Shown: positions 21,657 through 32,715 of the stretch, piece by piece | Layout of the letters: each line of letters begins with the position of its first letter | Position numbering within the stretch: the stretch's first letter is position 1 | Assembly: GCF_027921745.1 (NCBI RefSeq) | Contig: NC_079239.1 | Span: 461,501-525,500, forward strand | Direction of reading: 5' to 3' | Origin: Schizosaccharomyces osmophilus | Lineage: Eukaryota; Ascomycota; Schizosaccharomycetes; Schizosaccharomycetales; Schizosaccharomycetaceae | Length of the DNA: 64,000 nt | Notes under the pieces: generated by a model | What the model saw: the letters and a program-made list of their open reading frames with translations, nothing else | Database searches by the model: none | What the model was told of the DNA's origin: nothing | Position numbers and translations under genes: made by a program

Positions 21657-22691
21657 ATGACAAGTCGACGATTCAGCCAGATTTCTCAAGAGGATAACAG
21701 TAGCAGTGAAGAAGAAACTCCCGTTATTAAAACTGTTGGAAATGCTGAACTAGCTACTAATTTCACGAGCAAGAAGACTCGGAACGTTGAAGATACACCG
21801 GGTGAAGAGAAGAATACATCAGAACCACAAACCTGGGAAAAGAAGACGCTTTTAGAAAGAAGGAATCAACTGTACACTCAGATATCTTTGTTGGAGCAAG
21901 ACGTTGAACGACTCCATAAGCAAGCTTCAAATCCAGATGCAGAGAAACAAGAGCACCAGATGCTCAAGGAGCTTGTTGGGTTATTCTTCGAGACTCCAAA
22001 GGCTGAAGATAGGCAGCCTACTAAGGATAGCGGCCATTCTATTTATATTCCTTCTGCTGCACCTAATATCAATCGTCCAGTCTGCGTCTCTTTTTCAGGA
22101 CTACGGATTCTCACCTATCAGTCCACGGATGCAAGCGATATTCAGTGCATATATAAATTCGAAGGATTTTCTGAATTTTTTCCATCTCTTAACTTTCAAA
22201 TGAACATAAAAGTTCGTACGGCTGATTATGCTGTCCTTGAAATGTTTATCATGGTAGCATCCTTTGCAAGAAACGAGCTCCAGGACGTAATAGAAAAAAC
22301 AGTAAATGCGAGAGATGTAGTGGCAGCATTAAGAGCAGTTTCGATGTTTGGTTACTATAGTGCAATCCGTTCCAACGATTGGGTGCATTTCATAAACAAA
22401 TTTGATGGTATAGCGAGAGTCGATTTAACATCTACTTCTGAGTTACATATTCAAAATAGACTATACAAAATTTCGTTACAGTATAATATCTGCTTTGACG
22501 AGTTTGGATTTGCCAAGACGGCATATAATATTTTATTTAGACCAAAACAGGTACCCCAAAAGAGCGAAGAGTCTATATCATTACTTACAAAAAATATTAA
22601 ACATCGGTTCCATGAATTGATCAGCCTTTTTGGATTTCGGAAAGGGTCCGAAACCTTACTGGAGGTATTGTTTAAGCCAGCCAACAAATAA
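21657..22691 (+). CDS. fta2: Inner kinetochore protein Fta2 (CENP-P / Ctf19-like)
   Basis: 344 aa, one exon. The N-terminus is acidic and unstructured (QEDNSSSEEETP). A coiled coil around residues 60-110 (LLERRNQLYTQISLLEQDVE) is followed by the tandem-RWD-like CENP-P domain (VCVSFSGLRILTYQST onward). CENP-P/Ctf19 pairs with CENP-O/Mcm21 (Mal2 in fission yeast) in the COMA complex, which links centromeric chromatin to the outer kinetochore. The identification rests on domain layout (coiled coil plus RWD) and on position between vps66 and hst4, as I remember for S. pombe fta2. Sequence motifs in this fast-evolving family are weak. Confidence 0.8.
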   Translation: MTSRRFSQISQEDNSSSEEETPVIKTVGNAELATNFTSKKTRNVEDTPGEEKNTSEPQTWEKKTLLERRNQLYTQISLLEQDVERLHKQASNPDAEKQEHQMLKELVGLFFETPKAEDRQPTKDSGHSIYIPSAAPNINRPVCVSFSGLRILTYQSTDASDIQCIYKFEGFSEFFPSLNFQMNIKVRTADYAVLEMFIMVASFARNELQDVIEKTVNARDVVAALRAVSMFGYYSAIRSNDWVHFINKFDGIARVDLTSTSELHIQNRLYKISLQYNICFDEFGFAKTAYNILFRPKQVPQKSEESISLLTKNIKHRFHELISLFGFRKGSETLLEVLFKPANK

Positions 22692-22798
22692 AATCAGGGT
22701 ATAATTATAGGGAACGGATTGATCAGATCAGAAAATCACGAATTAGAAAATACAGTGCTCATAGAATACAATGAAGGCCGCATCAAAAAATATGCACT

Positions 22799-24127
22799 CT
22801 AAGAATGCTTCGAAAAGCCGGAGTACTCCACCTCACGTTTCACGTCTGTTTCCGACATCTGGACAGGCTCCATCGCTCTGTTTATTGATTCCAGCGGAGA
22901 CCTTTCCTTTTTCATTTTTTTTGAAGGAGATTGGGTCTTTGTAATCTTGGTGGAAGCAGTGAGTTTTGCTTGTCCTGAAGTCCGTTTCTTGGCAGTTGAA
23001 GATGTGGTTGAATGAACCTTTGGTCTCCACCTGGGAGCTTCTAAAGAGGGTTTCATTGTACGAATAGCGTCCTGGCAGTCTCCTTCAATGATGATATCAC
23101 ACAAGTTGGCAAACTCTTTTGTAGGAGCATCATGATTCAGCCAAATTACGGAGCCTTTTTGACGGTGGACACAGTTGCTCATTTCCTTTATAATTCTTTT
23201 GACACCGGGAATTTTGCAGGAGGTGCCTGCAATGATTAAACAATCAGGCCTCGATTTCAAATCTTGCGAACAGACAGCTCCAATTGCCTCTGAGTCCGGA
23301 TGCCCTTCGTTGTAAAGTACAATTCGTGGACGTAAACATCCTTCCATGACCAGTCGTTTTCCGGCAATGCGGCGGACTTCATTTTGAGTTCTGCATTCAG
23401 GGCAAGCTGTCAGACCATCTTTTTCAAAAAGACCAGGATGGAAGGGCCGAACAAAGGGACATCTCGTGCACCCGGCGACATCTAATGTCCCATGGAGCGG
23501 TATAGACGTAGGCCAAGGTGCTGTGTGAGGTAAAGGGGTGCACGTTTGCAAACCTTCAAGCCGCGTTTCAAGAAAATCTATATTTTGAGTATATAAACGA
23601 AGAAGTTTGGAATCTTTGGCTAATTTTGACAAAAAGTTATGAAAGTCAGTAGGAACAGCATTATCTGAAAGTTCATGAAGCTTTTTGATCATCTCATGAA
23701 ATATATTTACACTTCTCAGATCTCGATATACTGCTCCATCAAACAATTCTTTTCCAGAACAATTTAATTTATATTCTGACCGGAGAGAAGAAAAGAGTCC
23801 GTCAGAGGACCGAAAATCGGGAATACCTGCTCCACATGAAATGCCAGCACCTGTTTAAAGAATTAGAACACACCTGAAAAAGCTATATAATTTGCCTTAT
23901 AAACCTATACTGTAGCAGATGAAAAATAACATACCAGTGACGATGACTATTCGTTTTGCTTTTCTTAAAGCGGCAATTGCAGGATTAAAATTAACTGCAT
24001 CTGAAGAGACTTGAATCTTAATGGGAGCATCAGCAATTTGTTCATGGCTTTTTAGTTCCATGTTGCTGGATCGTAAACTTCTCTTCTTTGACTCATCCTC
24101 AATGGGGAGCAGCTCTTCCGGCTTCAT
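22799..24127 (-). CDS. hst4: NAD+-dependent histone deacetylase Hst4 (sirtuin)
   Basis: Two exons: 24127-23935 and 23850-22799 (1245 nt, 414 aa), joined in phase 1 inside the NAD-binding motif (IVIVTG/AGISCGAGIPDFRS). Further sirtuin hallmarks are YTQNIDFLE (residues 151-159), the catalytic His in PLHGTL near 184, zinc ligands CTRC and CPEC (192/195 and 214/217), the GTSCKIPGVKR loop and VIWLNHDAP. The C-terminus is a basic low-complexity tail (KKRTSGQAKLTASTKITKTQ). Hst4 deacetylates histone H3 K56 and supports centromeric silencing and genome stability in S. pombe. Its stop lies 108 bp from the converging fta2 stop, so the transcripts probably overlap. Confidence 0.95.
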
Positions 24128-24427
24128 ATTTTTAACCAAGAAGAAAAACGATATAATTCGTTTTATTGTAGATTTTATGAAATACTCCGAAGAATCGACA
24201 TTTAGGGAACTTTCCCGATATTTTGAGAATTTTGGGGTATGTGATGGTGATGTGTATTCGACAGAACTAAGAGCCAGGAACTGAGAAATCTCCTCTAGGG
24301 GAAGAGTTCATTAGACAGCAGCTCATAAACATACGTTGTATAAACAAAACAAAGAATGCAACAGCCTTAAGATGGTAAAGCTAGGAAGTTTAAGGATTTA
24401 TTACTGAGGAATATGATGATTTTACTA

Positions 24428-24445
24428 GAAGAAGAAGAAGAAGAA
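24428..24445. repeat. (GAA)n trinucleotide repeat
   Basis: Six GAA units lie in the hst4-hrp1 intergenic region, just beyond the 3' end of the small minus-strand open frame at 24456. Confidence 0.85.
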
Positions 24446-24455
24446 CAGAAGATGC

Positions 24456-24671
24456 TCATAAATATTTTACTATAACATTTCTGCCAGTATGGAGCGGCCC
24501 CTCTAGGTTAAAAGCAATCAATTGTAGAGCAATTTTGTCCCAGTCTTCTTGCTCTCTAATATCCAGAATCAGTCGGACTAATCGATTTAATTCAATAAGA
24601 AGAGTTAATTTTACTTCATCTGTTATTACCAATATCAACAAGGTGGGAGATATTTGCCAATGTTGCTTCAT
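24456..24671 (-). CDS. Possible small protein, unrecognised (71 codons)
   Basis: An ATG-started frame reads MKQHWQISPTLLILVITDEV and then a leucine-rich, helix-like part (LLIELNRLVRLILDIREQED). It ends in EGPLHTGRNVIVKYL. I recognise no family. A competing model starts four bases upstream in another frame (MHEATLANISHLVDIG) and splices from a GTAATA site to an ATTAG acceptor, rejoining the VRLILDIREQEDW part. Either could be chance in a 1.4-kb gap. No gene is placed here in the S. pombe order I remember. Confidence 0.25.
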   Translation of the reverse strand: MKQHWQISPTLLILVITDEVKLTLLIELNRLVRLILDIREQEDWDKIALQLIAFNLEGPLHTGRNVIVKYL

Positions 24672-25566
24672 GCATCAGTGGGAATTTGGGCTACAACTGA
24701 ATTCAAAGGATAAGTGTTGAATAAACTATATTGAGTTTGTTAAGAGTTTGCTATGATTCTTCTTCATCATCTTTTTGCACTTAAAAATTGTTCGTACGCT
24801 TTGTTTACATCTGATTTTGCAAGGTACAGAGTTGAAAATCAGGTTTTGCATATATATTCGTATTTTTTATTTTTGAATTCCTGAGAAACTTGCTATAAGT
24901 GTTAGTACTCTTGATAGAATTAGTGTTCACTTCAAATATCAGATTTACTTTGGGCTCACTCATAAAGTCAGATATTTACAGGAGGAAGAACGTAAATTTG
25001 GTCTTTTTAAATAAATAAGGAAAATACAAATACATGGGCAATGAAAACAAGCCGTTCTTTTGCATAGTAGTAGGAACTTGATAAAAGTGAAACAATCATT
25101 AGCCAAAAAAGAAAAAACTGGCAGTGTTTAACATAAGTGAAAAAACTAATTAAAAAAAATTTAAAATTCTACCAATTCTTCAGTTCATGGGCCTATAAAG
25201 GTAGGTTTAGGTTAAAGGGAAAACCAAAAATAGAAGCTATAAAATAGCCATGTTTCATCTCTAAAAGTGTTTTGAAGTAATTAGAACACCTAAACACGCC
25301 AAAATGACCTGAATTGCTGGTTAAACTTTTTTGCATACTAGTGGGATTCTGCCGACAGCGCAACAAATACAAGCAAACAACATACCACTGCTTGAACTAG
25401 CCTACACCGAGGTTTCCTCTGGTTTTCTTGGTGTATCTCAGTAAAAAGAAAAAGGAAAACCCTTTGAGGTTTATTAAGACATTGAAATCGAAATTTACAA
25501 GAGGAACAGTTAGTCTTCTGGGCGCCCTTAAATCAGTCTTGCCATACGCTGGGTGCAAGGGAAATC

Positions 25567-28500
25567 ATGAGCTCAAATCAGACCAATGGTATTGAGGAGT
25601 CTAATGATATAGTAAAGACGCAAGTCGCAGGTGTAGCGCAACCTCATATGCAACCTTCCATAGAATTGCCTGTTCTGTCTACTGAAGGCCCTAATTATTT
25701 AAGCAATTCATCTTCACACCCTTCTCAGACTTCTTTAACTTCCTATGCTGATACTGAAAATGTTACCAGCACAGCCGACAGCACTGTGGTATCTTCAGCC
25801 TTGTCGACGCCTCACGTCGAAGACTCTGCCAGCTTCGATGAACTTAAGGTTGATGGTACTAGACGTTCAGGACGTGTGAAACGTTCTGTTTATCCAGAGC
25901 AGTCTTTCTTTGATTTTGACGAACAAGAGATTCCTAGCTCTAAAAAGAGGAGAAGCAGGGTGGCACCGGTACAAAGAAAGTCATCTGAAGAAAGTGAAGA
26001 TGAGGCTGATGCTTATGACCGCCAGCATAGAACTAGTTATGTTCCTACTGAAGTTCGAACTTCCGCTCGATCCTCAAAGGGCGGAGTAAACTATAATGAG
26101 CAGAATCTCTACGGGGATTTGGATAACGAAGAAGATGAAGAAATGGAGGAAGAAGTTGAAGAAGAGTACGATCCTGCCATCGATTTTGTTTTGAATCATC
26201 GTAAGCGCGAAGATGCTGAGGACGATGATCCCAAGAAAAGTTATCAATACCTTATAAAATGGCAAGAGTTGTCTCATCTGCACAACACATGGGAAGATTA
26301 TGCCTCGGCTACTTCTGTTCGTGGTTTTAAGAAAGTTGATAACTATATAAAACAAAACATAATCTATGACCGTGAAATTCGGGAAGATCCATCAACTACA
26401 TACGAGGATTTGGAGGCACTTAACATTGATCGGGAGCGAAAGAATATGGTATACGAGGAATACAAAATTGTTGAACGGATTGTAGCCTCTGAACCTAATG
26501 AAGAGGGCAAAACAGAATATTTTGTCAAATGGAGACAGCTGCCTTATGATAATTGTACTTGGGAAGATGGTAATTTAATCTACAGTATGGCTCCCAATGA
26601 AGTGTTTCAATTTCTCCAAAGAGAAAACAGCCCATATTTGCCAAACAAAGGTGTATTTTATAATACAAGGCCTCCTTACCGTAAATTAGAAAAGCAACCC
26701 TCCTATATTAAAGGAGGAGAGATTAGGGATTTCCAATTAACAGGAATTAATTGGATGGCTTATTTATGGCACAAGAATGAAAACGGTATTTTGGCTGATG
26801 AAATGGGTTTGGGTAAAACTGTCCAAGCCGTTTGTTTTCTTTCCTATCTAGTTCATTCCTTAAGGCAACATGGGCCTTTTTTAATCGTTGTTCCACTTTC
26901 CACAGTACCAGCTTGGCAAGAAACCTTAACAAATTGGACTCCAGATTTAAACTGTATTTGCTACACTGGAAATACCGAATCTCGAACAAATATTCGAGAG
27001 CACGAATTTTTCATGTCTTCCAATAATCGAAAGCTCAAGTTTAACGTCCTTTTGACAACTTACGAGTACATTTTAAAAGATAAAAATGAGCTCAATAACT
27101 TTCGATGGCAATATCTTGCAATTGATGAAGCTCATCGTTTAAAAAATAGCGGATCTTCGCTTTACGAAACTCTCTCCCAATTCAAAACTTCCGATAGACT
27201 CTTAATTACTGGCACTCCGTTGCAAAATAATTTAAAGGAGCTGGCATCCTTGGTTAATTTCCTAATGCCTGGTAAATTTTATATCAAAGAAGAACTAAAT
27301 TTCGATCAGCCTAATGAGGACCAGGAACGTGATATTCGCGATCTTCAACAAAGACTGCAACCATTTATTCTCCGACGATTAAAAAAAGATGTGGAAAAGT
27401 CGCTGCCATCAAAATCAGAACGTATCCTGCGGGTCGAATTATCAGACATGCAAACTCAGTGGTACAAAAATATTATTACAAAAAACTATCGTGCTCTTAT
27501 TGGTAGTACTGATGGAAGAAACCAGCTATCTTTATTGAATATTGTCGTTGAGCTCAAGAAAACCTCCAACCATCCCTATCTGTTTCCAGGAACGGAAGAG
27601 AAATGGATGACTGGCAGAAAAATGACAAGAGAAGATACCCTTCGTGGTATAATTATGAATAGTGGAAAAATGGTTTTGTTGGATAAATTATTACAAAGAC
27701 TTAAACGAGATGGTCATCGTGTTTTAATTTTTAGCCAAATGGTTAAAATGTTAAATATCTTAGCAGAGTACATGTCTCTACGAGGTTATAACTATCAACG
27801 TCTTGATGGAACAATTCCTGCATCTGTACGAAGAGTATCGATTGATCATTTCAACGCGCCTGATAGTCCTGATTTTGTTTTTTTATTGAGTACTAGAGCA
27901 GGTGGTCTAGGTATAAATTTAAGTACTGCAGATACGGTTATTATTTTTGATTCTGATTGGAATCCTCAAGCGGATCTTCAAGCAATGGCACGTGCTCATA
28001 GAATTGGGCAAAAAAACCATGTAAATGTTTATCGCTTTTTGTCTAGAGACACAGTTGAAGAAGATATTTTGGAGCGTGCTAGAAGGAAAATGATTTTGGA
28101 ATATGCTATCATTTCTTTAGGTGTCACTGAGAAGCCGAAAACGTCTAAAAATGATAAGTATAGTGCTGAAGAACTTAGTGCTATTTTGAAGTTTGGTGCA
28201 TCGAACATGTTTAAAGCGAATGAAAACCAGAGAAAATTAGAAAACATGAATCTAGACGATATCCTAAGTCATGCTGAAGATCACGATTCGTCCAATGATG
28301 TCGGTGGAGCTAGCATGGGAGGCGAAGAGTTTTTAAAGCAATTTGAAGTTACCGACTATAAAGCTGACGATCTCAAATGGGATGACATTATACCCGAGGA
28401 TGACTTGGAGAGAATTGAAGAAGAAGAACGAGTATTAGCTGCTCAAAGAGCCGAAGAAGAAGAACGCGAACGAAGAGAAGAAGAGATGCGAGAAGCTGAA

Positions 28501-29643
28501 GAAGAGCAAACTTCTCGTGCGTCAAAACGAACTACCAAGTCCATCACGAAGCGTCAACAACGTCGAGAAGAAGCAATACGGGAGAAGGAAGTTCGTCAAC
28601 TCTATCGTGCCATGATCAAATTTGGTTTAGTCGAAGAACGATTTACTGACATCGTGAAAGAGGCAGAATTGGAAGCTACTGATCCCAAACGAATTTTGCA
28701 AGTTTCATCTGACATCGTGAAGTCATGTGAGAAGGCTGTTGAACAAGTTGAAGCGGAGGATATAAAAAACAAACAACCTCGTAAAGCAATTTTGATTGAA
28801 TACCGAGGGGTAAAACACATCAATGCGGAAACGATTACCCAGAGAGTAAAAGACTTGACCTATTTGCATCGAGCGTATAAGGGTTTAGACCCGCTAAAGC
28901 AACGTATTGGCTATCCTATTCGAAGTGTCCATAGCTGGAATTGTACATGGGGTATAAAGGAAGATTCTATGTTGCTTGCTGGTATTGACCGACATGGATT
29001 TGGATCGTGGCAGGCAATTAAAATGGATTCTGATCTAGGACTGCAGAACAAAATATTTTTAGAAGAAGCTAAAAATGAGAAAGATTCTAGAAATGTCCCA
29101 AGCGCGGTACATTTAGTACGCCGAGGAGAGTATTTATTAAGTGTTGTCCGGGAGCATCCTGACCTCTTTAAGACAAAGTCAGATCAAGCGACGAAGCGGA
29201 AATATACTCGTAAAAACAGCGGCACTAAAACTTCTGGACGACAAACTACTTTGGATGATTCCGTTGCATCCAAAAACAAAAATCGTGGAAAGAAGCAGAC
29301 ACAAGATGATGACAATACAGAAGGTGAAGGAGAAGGAGAAGGAGAAGCCTCGCCTGATGGAACAGTCGGGGAAGAGGAAATAGAGGAGGAAGAGGAAAAG
29401 CCAAAGCCTAAAGCTCCCAAGAGAGCATTGCGTTCCAATAGCGGTGCTAAACCACAAAGAACAAGCCGACGGACTACTAGGAATTCTTCAAAAGCACCGT
29501 CAGCGATGGATACCCTTACAGCGGCTGCTGGTTTAGATGCTGAGTTGGATACTCAATCTTCGAAGGAACCAGTAAAAACGGAAACTGAAGACAATTCAAT
29601 TGAAAAAGAAAAAAAAGATTTTTCAGAAGCAGTATCACCCTAA
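25567..29643 (+). CDS. hrp1: CHD1-type chromatin remodelling ATPase Hrp1
   Basis: 1358 aa, one exon. The N-terminus is acidic with basic patches (SSKKRRSR). Tandem chromodomains lie at about residues 200-270 ([18 protein letters not shown]) and 290-350 ([18 protein letters not shown]). The SNF2 motor starts near 388, with [15 protein letters not shown] at about 519, [20 protein letters not shown] near 775 and ARAHRIGQ near 805. A charged linker and the SANT/SLIDE-like DNA-binding region ([20 protein letters not shown]) follow, then a basic/acidic tail with (GE)n. CHD1 proteins space nucleosomes and, in S. pombe, help load CENP-A. S. pombe has two paralogues, hrp1 and hrp3. I chose hrp1 because it lies between hst4 and atg12. 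Confidence 0.93.
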   Translation: MSSNQTNGIEESNDIVKTQVAGVAQPHMQPSIELPVLSTEGPNYLSNSSSHPSQTSLTSYADTENVTSTADSTVVSSALSTPHVEDSASFDELKVDGTRRSGRVKRSVYPEQSFFDFDEQEIPSSKKRRSRVAPVQRKSSEESEDEADAYDRQHRTSYVPTEVRTSARSSKGGVNYNEQNLYGDLDNEEDEEMEEEVEEEYDPAIDFVLNHRKREDAEDDDPKKSYQYLIKWQELSHLHNTWEDYASATSVRGFKKVDNYIKQNIIYDREIREDPSTTYEDLEALNIDRERKNMVYEEYKIVERIVASEPNEEGKTEYFVKWRQLPYDNCTWEDGNLIYSMAPNEVFQFLQRENSPYLPNKGVFYNTRPPYRKLEKQPSYIKGGEIRDFQLTGINWMAYLWHKNENGILADEMGLGKTVQAVCFLSYLVHSLRQHGPFLIVVPLSTVPAWQETLTNWTPDLNCICYTGNTESRTNIREHEFFMSSNNRKLKFNVLLTTYEYILKDKNELNNFRWQYLAIDEAHRLKNSGSSLYETLSQFKTSDRLLITGTPLQNNLKELASLVNFLMPGKFYIKEELNFDQPNEDQERDIRDLQQRLQPFILRRLKKDVEKSLPSKSERILRVELSDMQTQWYKNIITKNYRALIGSTDGRNQLSLLNIVVELKKTSNHPYLFPGTEEKWMTGRKMTREDTLRGIIMNSGKMVLLDKLLQRLKRDGHRVLIFSQMVKMLNILAEYMSLRGYNYQRLDGTIPASVRRVSIDHFNAPDSPDFVFLLSTRAGGLGINLSTADTVIIFDSDWNPQADLQAMARAHRIGQKNHVNVYRFLSRDTVEEDILERARRKMILEYAIISLGVTEKPKTSKNDKYSAEELSAILKFGASNMFKANENQRKLENMNLDDILSHAEDHDSSNDVGGASMGGEEFLKQFEVTDYKADDLKWDDIIPEDDLERIEEEERVLAAQRAEEEERERREEEMREAEEEQTSRASKRTTKSITKRQQRREEAIREKEVRQLYRAMIKFGLVEERFTDIVKEAELEATDPKRILQVSSDIVKSCEKAVEQVEAEDIKNKQPRKAILIEYRGVKHINAETITQRVKDLTYLHRAYKGLDPLKQRIGYPIRSVHSWNCTWGIKEDSMLLAGIDRHGFGSWQAIKMDSDLGLQNKIFLEEAKNEKDSRNVPSAVHLVRRGEYLLSVVREHPDLFKTKSDQATKRKYTRKNSGTKTSGRQTTLDDSVASKNKNRGKKQTQDDDNTEGEGEGEGEASPDGTVGEEEIEEEEEKPKPKAPKRALRSNSGAKPQRTSRRTTRNSSKAPSAMDTLTAAAGLDAELDTQSSKEPVKTETEDNSIEKEKKDFSEAVSP

Positions 29644-29926
29644 AGACCGAAAGAGAGAAAGATATACGGATTTAAGGATGTTTTTTGGCTAGAATGTGAT
29701 GTTTCTCGACGTAAATATGAAAAGTTTTTCAAATAGATATCTATTTCAGTATAATAAACTACTATTGATAACGTAGGTTTTTTATCTGCATATAAATATC
29801 GTTTCTTTGCGCAAGGAATATTTATTTGATTAAGGTTGTCACATACTGTTCATTTTAATAATGTAAGAATAAGAATACTCATAAGTTGTATCAAAGAAAT
29901 AGGAAAGTAGACGTAGAGCAGTAGGA

Positions 29927-30421
29927 TTATCCAAAAGCGACATTCACACAATAATAAATGAGAAGATATCCGTCAATACTAAAGTTATCATATAAATTGC
30001 CAATAATTTCATCAGGAGCAGGAGCAAAACAGTAGTTCACATAGAGTAACTAGATCCGAAAAGTTAGGCACCGTACTAAATAAAAGGGAACTTACCAAGG
30101 ATGAATCAGGTTGTAAACTGAGCTCCTTTTTTAAGAACCTAATGACTTTGTCAAAGCGATGACTTGCATTAATAGCAAATACGTTTTTACGAAGCAAAGG
30201 AGTTCTTCCAATGGCCTTGAATCGTAAATTCACTGAAGAAACCAGTTAATTCAAGTCTAATTGGAAAGAATTAATTACCAACCTTTTCGATTTTCTTTTT
30301 CGTTATAGCTGCTGATAATTTCATTGACTTTTTCTTGTAGATGATTTGTTTCTTCTCCTGTGTGAAGGGACTCTAACTTTTTACTCAGTCGATCTTCAAC
30401 AGCATTTGAGGAAGAAGCCAT
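29927..30421 (-). CDS. atg12: Autophagy ubiquitin-like protein Atg12
   Basis: Three exons: 30421-30283, 30232-30096 and 30049-29927 (399 nt, 132 aa). The N-terminal extension (DRLSKKLESLHTGEETNHLQ) is followed by the ubiquitin-like fold KVNLRFKAIGRTPLLRKNVF, FDKVIRFLKKELSLQPDSSL and YVNYCFAPAPDEIIGNLYDNF, then DGYLLIYYCVNVAFG. The chain ends exactly at the glycine that Atg7/Atg10 conjugate to Atg5, so no protease trimming is needed, as for the family. The first intron must use a GTTGGT donor. The adjacent GTAATT site gives the wrong phase. Atg12-Atg5-Atg16 acts as the E3 for Atg8 lipidation. The gene converges with hrp1 (stop 283 bp away). Confidence 0.95.
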
Positions 30422-30990
30422 TGCGTTTATGAATAGTCACGAAAACTTCTAATCATTCTTCTACTTTGTCGTAGTTACGCTGACGGTTTATGTACCTCGC
30501 TGCAGTACTTGTTGAGTTTGCCTCGTACAAAGCATAATGATATGTATATTTCGTACGTTAATAGATAAATAATGTTAAGTCTCTGTAACAGTGCTTTTGT
30601 CCTTCGCCCTTGGTTTGCTTGTGATAAATTACTATTTATATCAGACTCTACTTTTTTCTCTCCGGCTATCTCACTCCGACCCTTATAAAAACATTCATTG
30701 AAGAGTTTGAACTTTTCCTTTCAATCCTAAGAGAAATATTCTAATCAAATCAAAAGCCCCTCTAGCACAATTATTATTAATTAAACAAATCTTAAAAACA
30801 AATCTAATAGAAAATAGACAAGCGTCCATTGTAAGGCTAACATTAATTAGCAAACAGAACAAAAAGGTATGTCAGTTTCTACCGACAAATTTTCTCAAGT
30901 ATAACATAAAGAAACTATATTTTCGTTGACCCCTCGCTTCATAACCTTATTGAAAACGTTGAAACCCTAGCTTCTTCATCAGTAAAGTAT
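30422..30990. other. atg12 promoter / pap1 3' region
   Basis: This 569-bp gap lies between two minus-strand genes. It presumably holds the pap1 3' UTR and the atg12 promoter. It has AT-rich stretches near 30760-30850, and I recognise nothing else. Confidence 0.55.
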
Positions 30991-32715
30991 TTAAAGCTTC
31001 CCTAATGTCTGATCCACCTCTTGTTGATCAAGCACAACACCTGAAGCTGAGCATTTTGCCTTTTGTTTCAGCTTGCTACATAAATCATCAATGTCGATTT
31101 GCGAAAAGTTCGGATGACTCATTATCTTCGACCAAATTTCGGGACACTTAATATAATTCTCTTCCTTAAATGGAACAACTTCATCTTCTGCATTAACTTC
31201 GCCATCCTGGGCTGTACCGTTACTAGGTTGTTTATCTTGTACCTTGCCTCCATCAGAGGCAGCAGCATGAGAAATATAAGATAAATCAATGTTAGTGTAT
31301 TCAGGAGGCACGCTACGCAAGTCGACAGAAACATCCTTCTTAATATCCCCTTGGTTAGCGAATGCTTTTTGTTCATTAAAAAAGTTCAAGGAATTAAGCG
31401 TGTTATCTCCAACGCCAAAAATTGGAAAGTCATCACCCTGATCCTCATCAACATCCCTAAAATATGTCCGAAACATGCTATCCGTATCGCCCTCGTCATT
31501 AAAATAGTCTTTATCCAGGTTTTCAGTGGGTTCTCTCCAGGTAGAGAACAAGTCTGCCACAGCATCCCCTTCATAATTTTGAGCATTATTAATGTTGCTG
31601 TTTGGCTCAAAAATAGTGTCATAATCAGGTAAATCATTACCAGCCAGTTCCGCCATATTTTTGGATGCTTCAAATTTCGACGTTTCATCAGGATACCAAG
31701 ATTTGGAGAATGGCTTCAAGGCTGGCTTCTTAGAACCTAAAGATTTTGGATCCGTTGAAGTCTCAACGAAATCCAGAGGACCATCTTTTTGACCCACATC
31801 GCCAAGAATATCAACACTGGCACGATGAGGTGTATTATTAGTTAACATGGAACAAGCAATGGAACCACATGCTGAAGACAACTTTTGGCAAAACTGCTTT
31901 CCATCCATAGAAGGGTTATGATGGATGAAAAAATCATCTTGATATGGTGACAGTGAAGCAGAATTCCGTTTACGTTCATGTGGCTGCAACTGCTGTTGAG
32001 GAGAGTCGGAAGAAACCGGAGTTTCAGGAGACAAGGTGCCTCGCATTGAACTATTAGATTCTACCAATCCAGGAACTCCATACTGATTACTTTTCGCTGA
32101 CGTTGAATCCTGATTTGAAGAAGAATTTGAGTTGTTTTGAGTTAGTGGCGTAGTATCATATGCACTACTTTCATATTGGTCTGCAGCAGGAGCATACATG
32201 TTGTTAGGGGCAGAAAGAACAGCAGGGTCTCGATGCTGCATATTCATTTCAAAAGTAAAAGAACCCTTCCTCGTATTAACAAGTTCATCTTCCAATTGCT
32301 TAACTCGCCTCTTCAATTCGTCATTCTCTACGTTTGTCGTTGAGTTGAGCTGCTGAAGGCTAACCACCTGAGTTTCTAAAGTCTTCAAATGGTCTTCCTT
32401 TCTTTTGCGAAAAGCACGTTGTGCAGCCCGATTCTGGGCTTTTCTCTTGGACTGGGGTTCATTCTCACCCAACTTTCGACCATACTTTTTGGGCTTTTCT
32501 TCTGAAATATCGTCTTCTAAATCTGGAAAATATTGGTTTTCATCGGACGATGATCGTTCGACACTCACTTTATCTACAATGGGTCCTCGTTTTTTTGACA
32601 TGTTCATCTCCAAAGACGCATTTTGATTAGAGATAGCGGCAATAGAATCAGGAACATCTTCCTTTGAATACAATGAGGAGTATAAAACAGGCAAGCTTTC
32701 GGTATTAGTAGACAT
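30991..32715 (-). CDS. pap1: AP-1-like bZIP oxidative-stress transcription factor Pap1
   Basis: 574 aa, one exon. The bZIP lies at residues 85-147: SKRKAQNRAAQRAFRKRKED (the Yap/Pap-type QNRAAQRAFR contact helix), then a leucine zipper with KRRVKQLEDEL. A low-complexity central region follows. The n-CRD has Cys276, Cys283 and Cys288 (FCQKLSSACGSIAC). The c-CRD has Cys524, Cys546 and Cys555 (IKCPEIWS, DLCSKLKQKAKCSAS), with an exportin-type leucine/isoleucine pattern between them. Spacings match the redox cysteines I recall for S. pombe Pap1, but the most N-terminal one (Cys259 there) has no counterpart. Peroxide forms a disulfide that masks the nuclear export signal, so Pap1 accumulates in the nucleus and induces antioxidant and drug-efflux genes. 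Confidence 0.96.
   Translation of the reverse strand: MSTNTESLPVLYSSLYSKEDVPDSIAAISNQNASLEMNMSKKRGPIVDKVSVERSSSDENQYFPDLEDDISEEKPKKYGRKLGENEPQSKRKAQNRAAQRAFRKRKEDHLKTLETQVVSLQQLNSTTNVENDELKRRVKQLEDELVNTRKGSFTFEMNMQHRDPAVLSAPNNMYAPAADQYESSAYDTTPLTQNNSNSSSNQDSTSAKSNQYGVPGLVESNSSMRGTLSPETPVSSDSPQQQLQPHERKRNSASLSPYQDDFFIHHNPSMDGKQFCQKLSSACGSIACSMLTNNTPHRASVDILGDVGQKDGPLDFVETSTDPKSLGSKKPALKPFSKSWYPDETSKFEASKNMAELAGNDLPDYDTIFEPNSNINNAQNYEGDAVADLFSTWREPTENLDKDYFNDEGDTDSMFRTYFRDVDEDQGDDFPIFGVGDNTLNSLNFFNEQKAFANQGDIKKDVSVDLRSVPPEYTNIDLSYISHAAASDGGKVQDKQPSNGTAQDGEVNAEDEVVPFKEENYIKCPEIWSKIMSHPNFSQIDIDDLCSKLKQKAKCSASGVVLDQQEVDQTLGKL

Larger units (their letters stand above)
24128..25566. other. 1.4-kb divergent region between hst4 and hrp1
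   Basis: The region upstream of hst4 (minus) and hrp1 (plus) carries a GAA trinucleotide run at 24428-24445 and a 71-codon minus-strand open frame at 24456-24671, listed separately. The rest is AT-rich promoter and leader sequence. I found no RNA gene. Confidence 0.55.

Noticed and set aside
24762-24826. Minus-strand frame reading LYLAKSDVNKAYEQFLSAKR before two stops, looking like a protein C-terminus
   Set aside because: A stop codon lies just upstream in frame and there is no AG acceptor between it and the stretch, so no exon model works.
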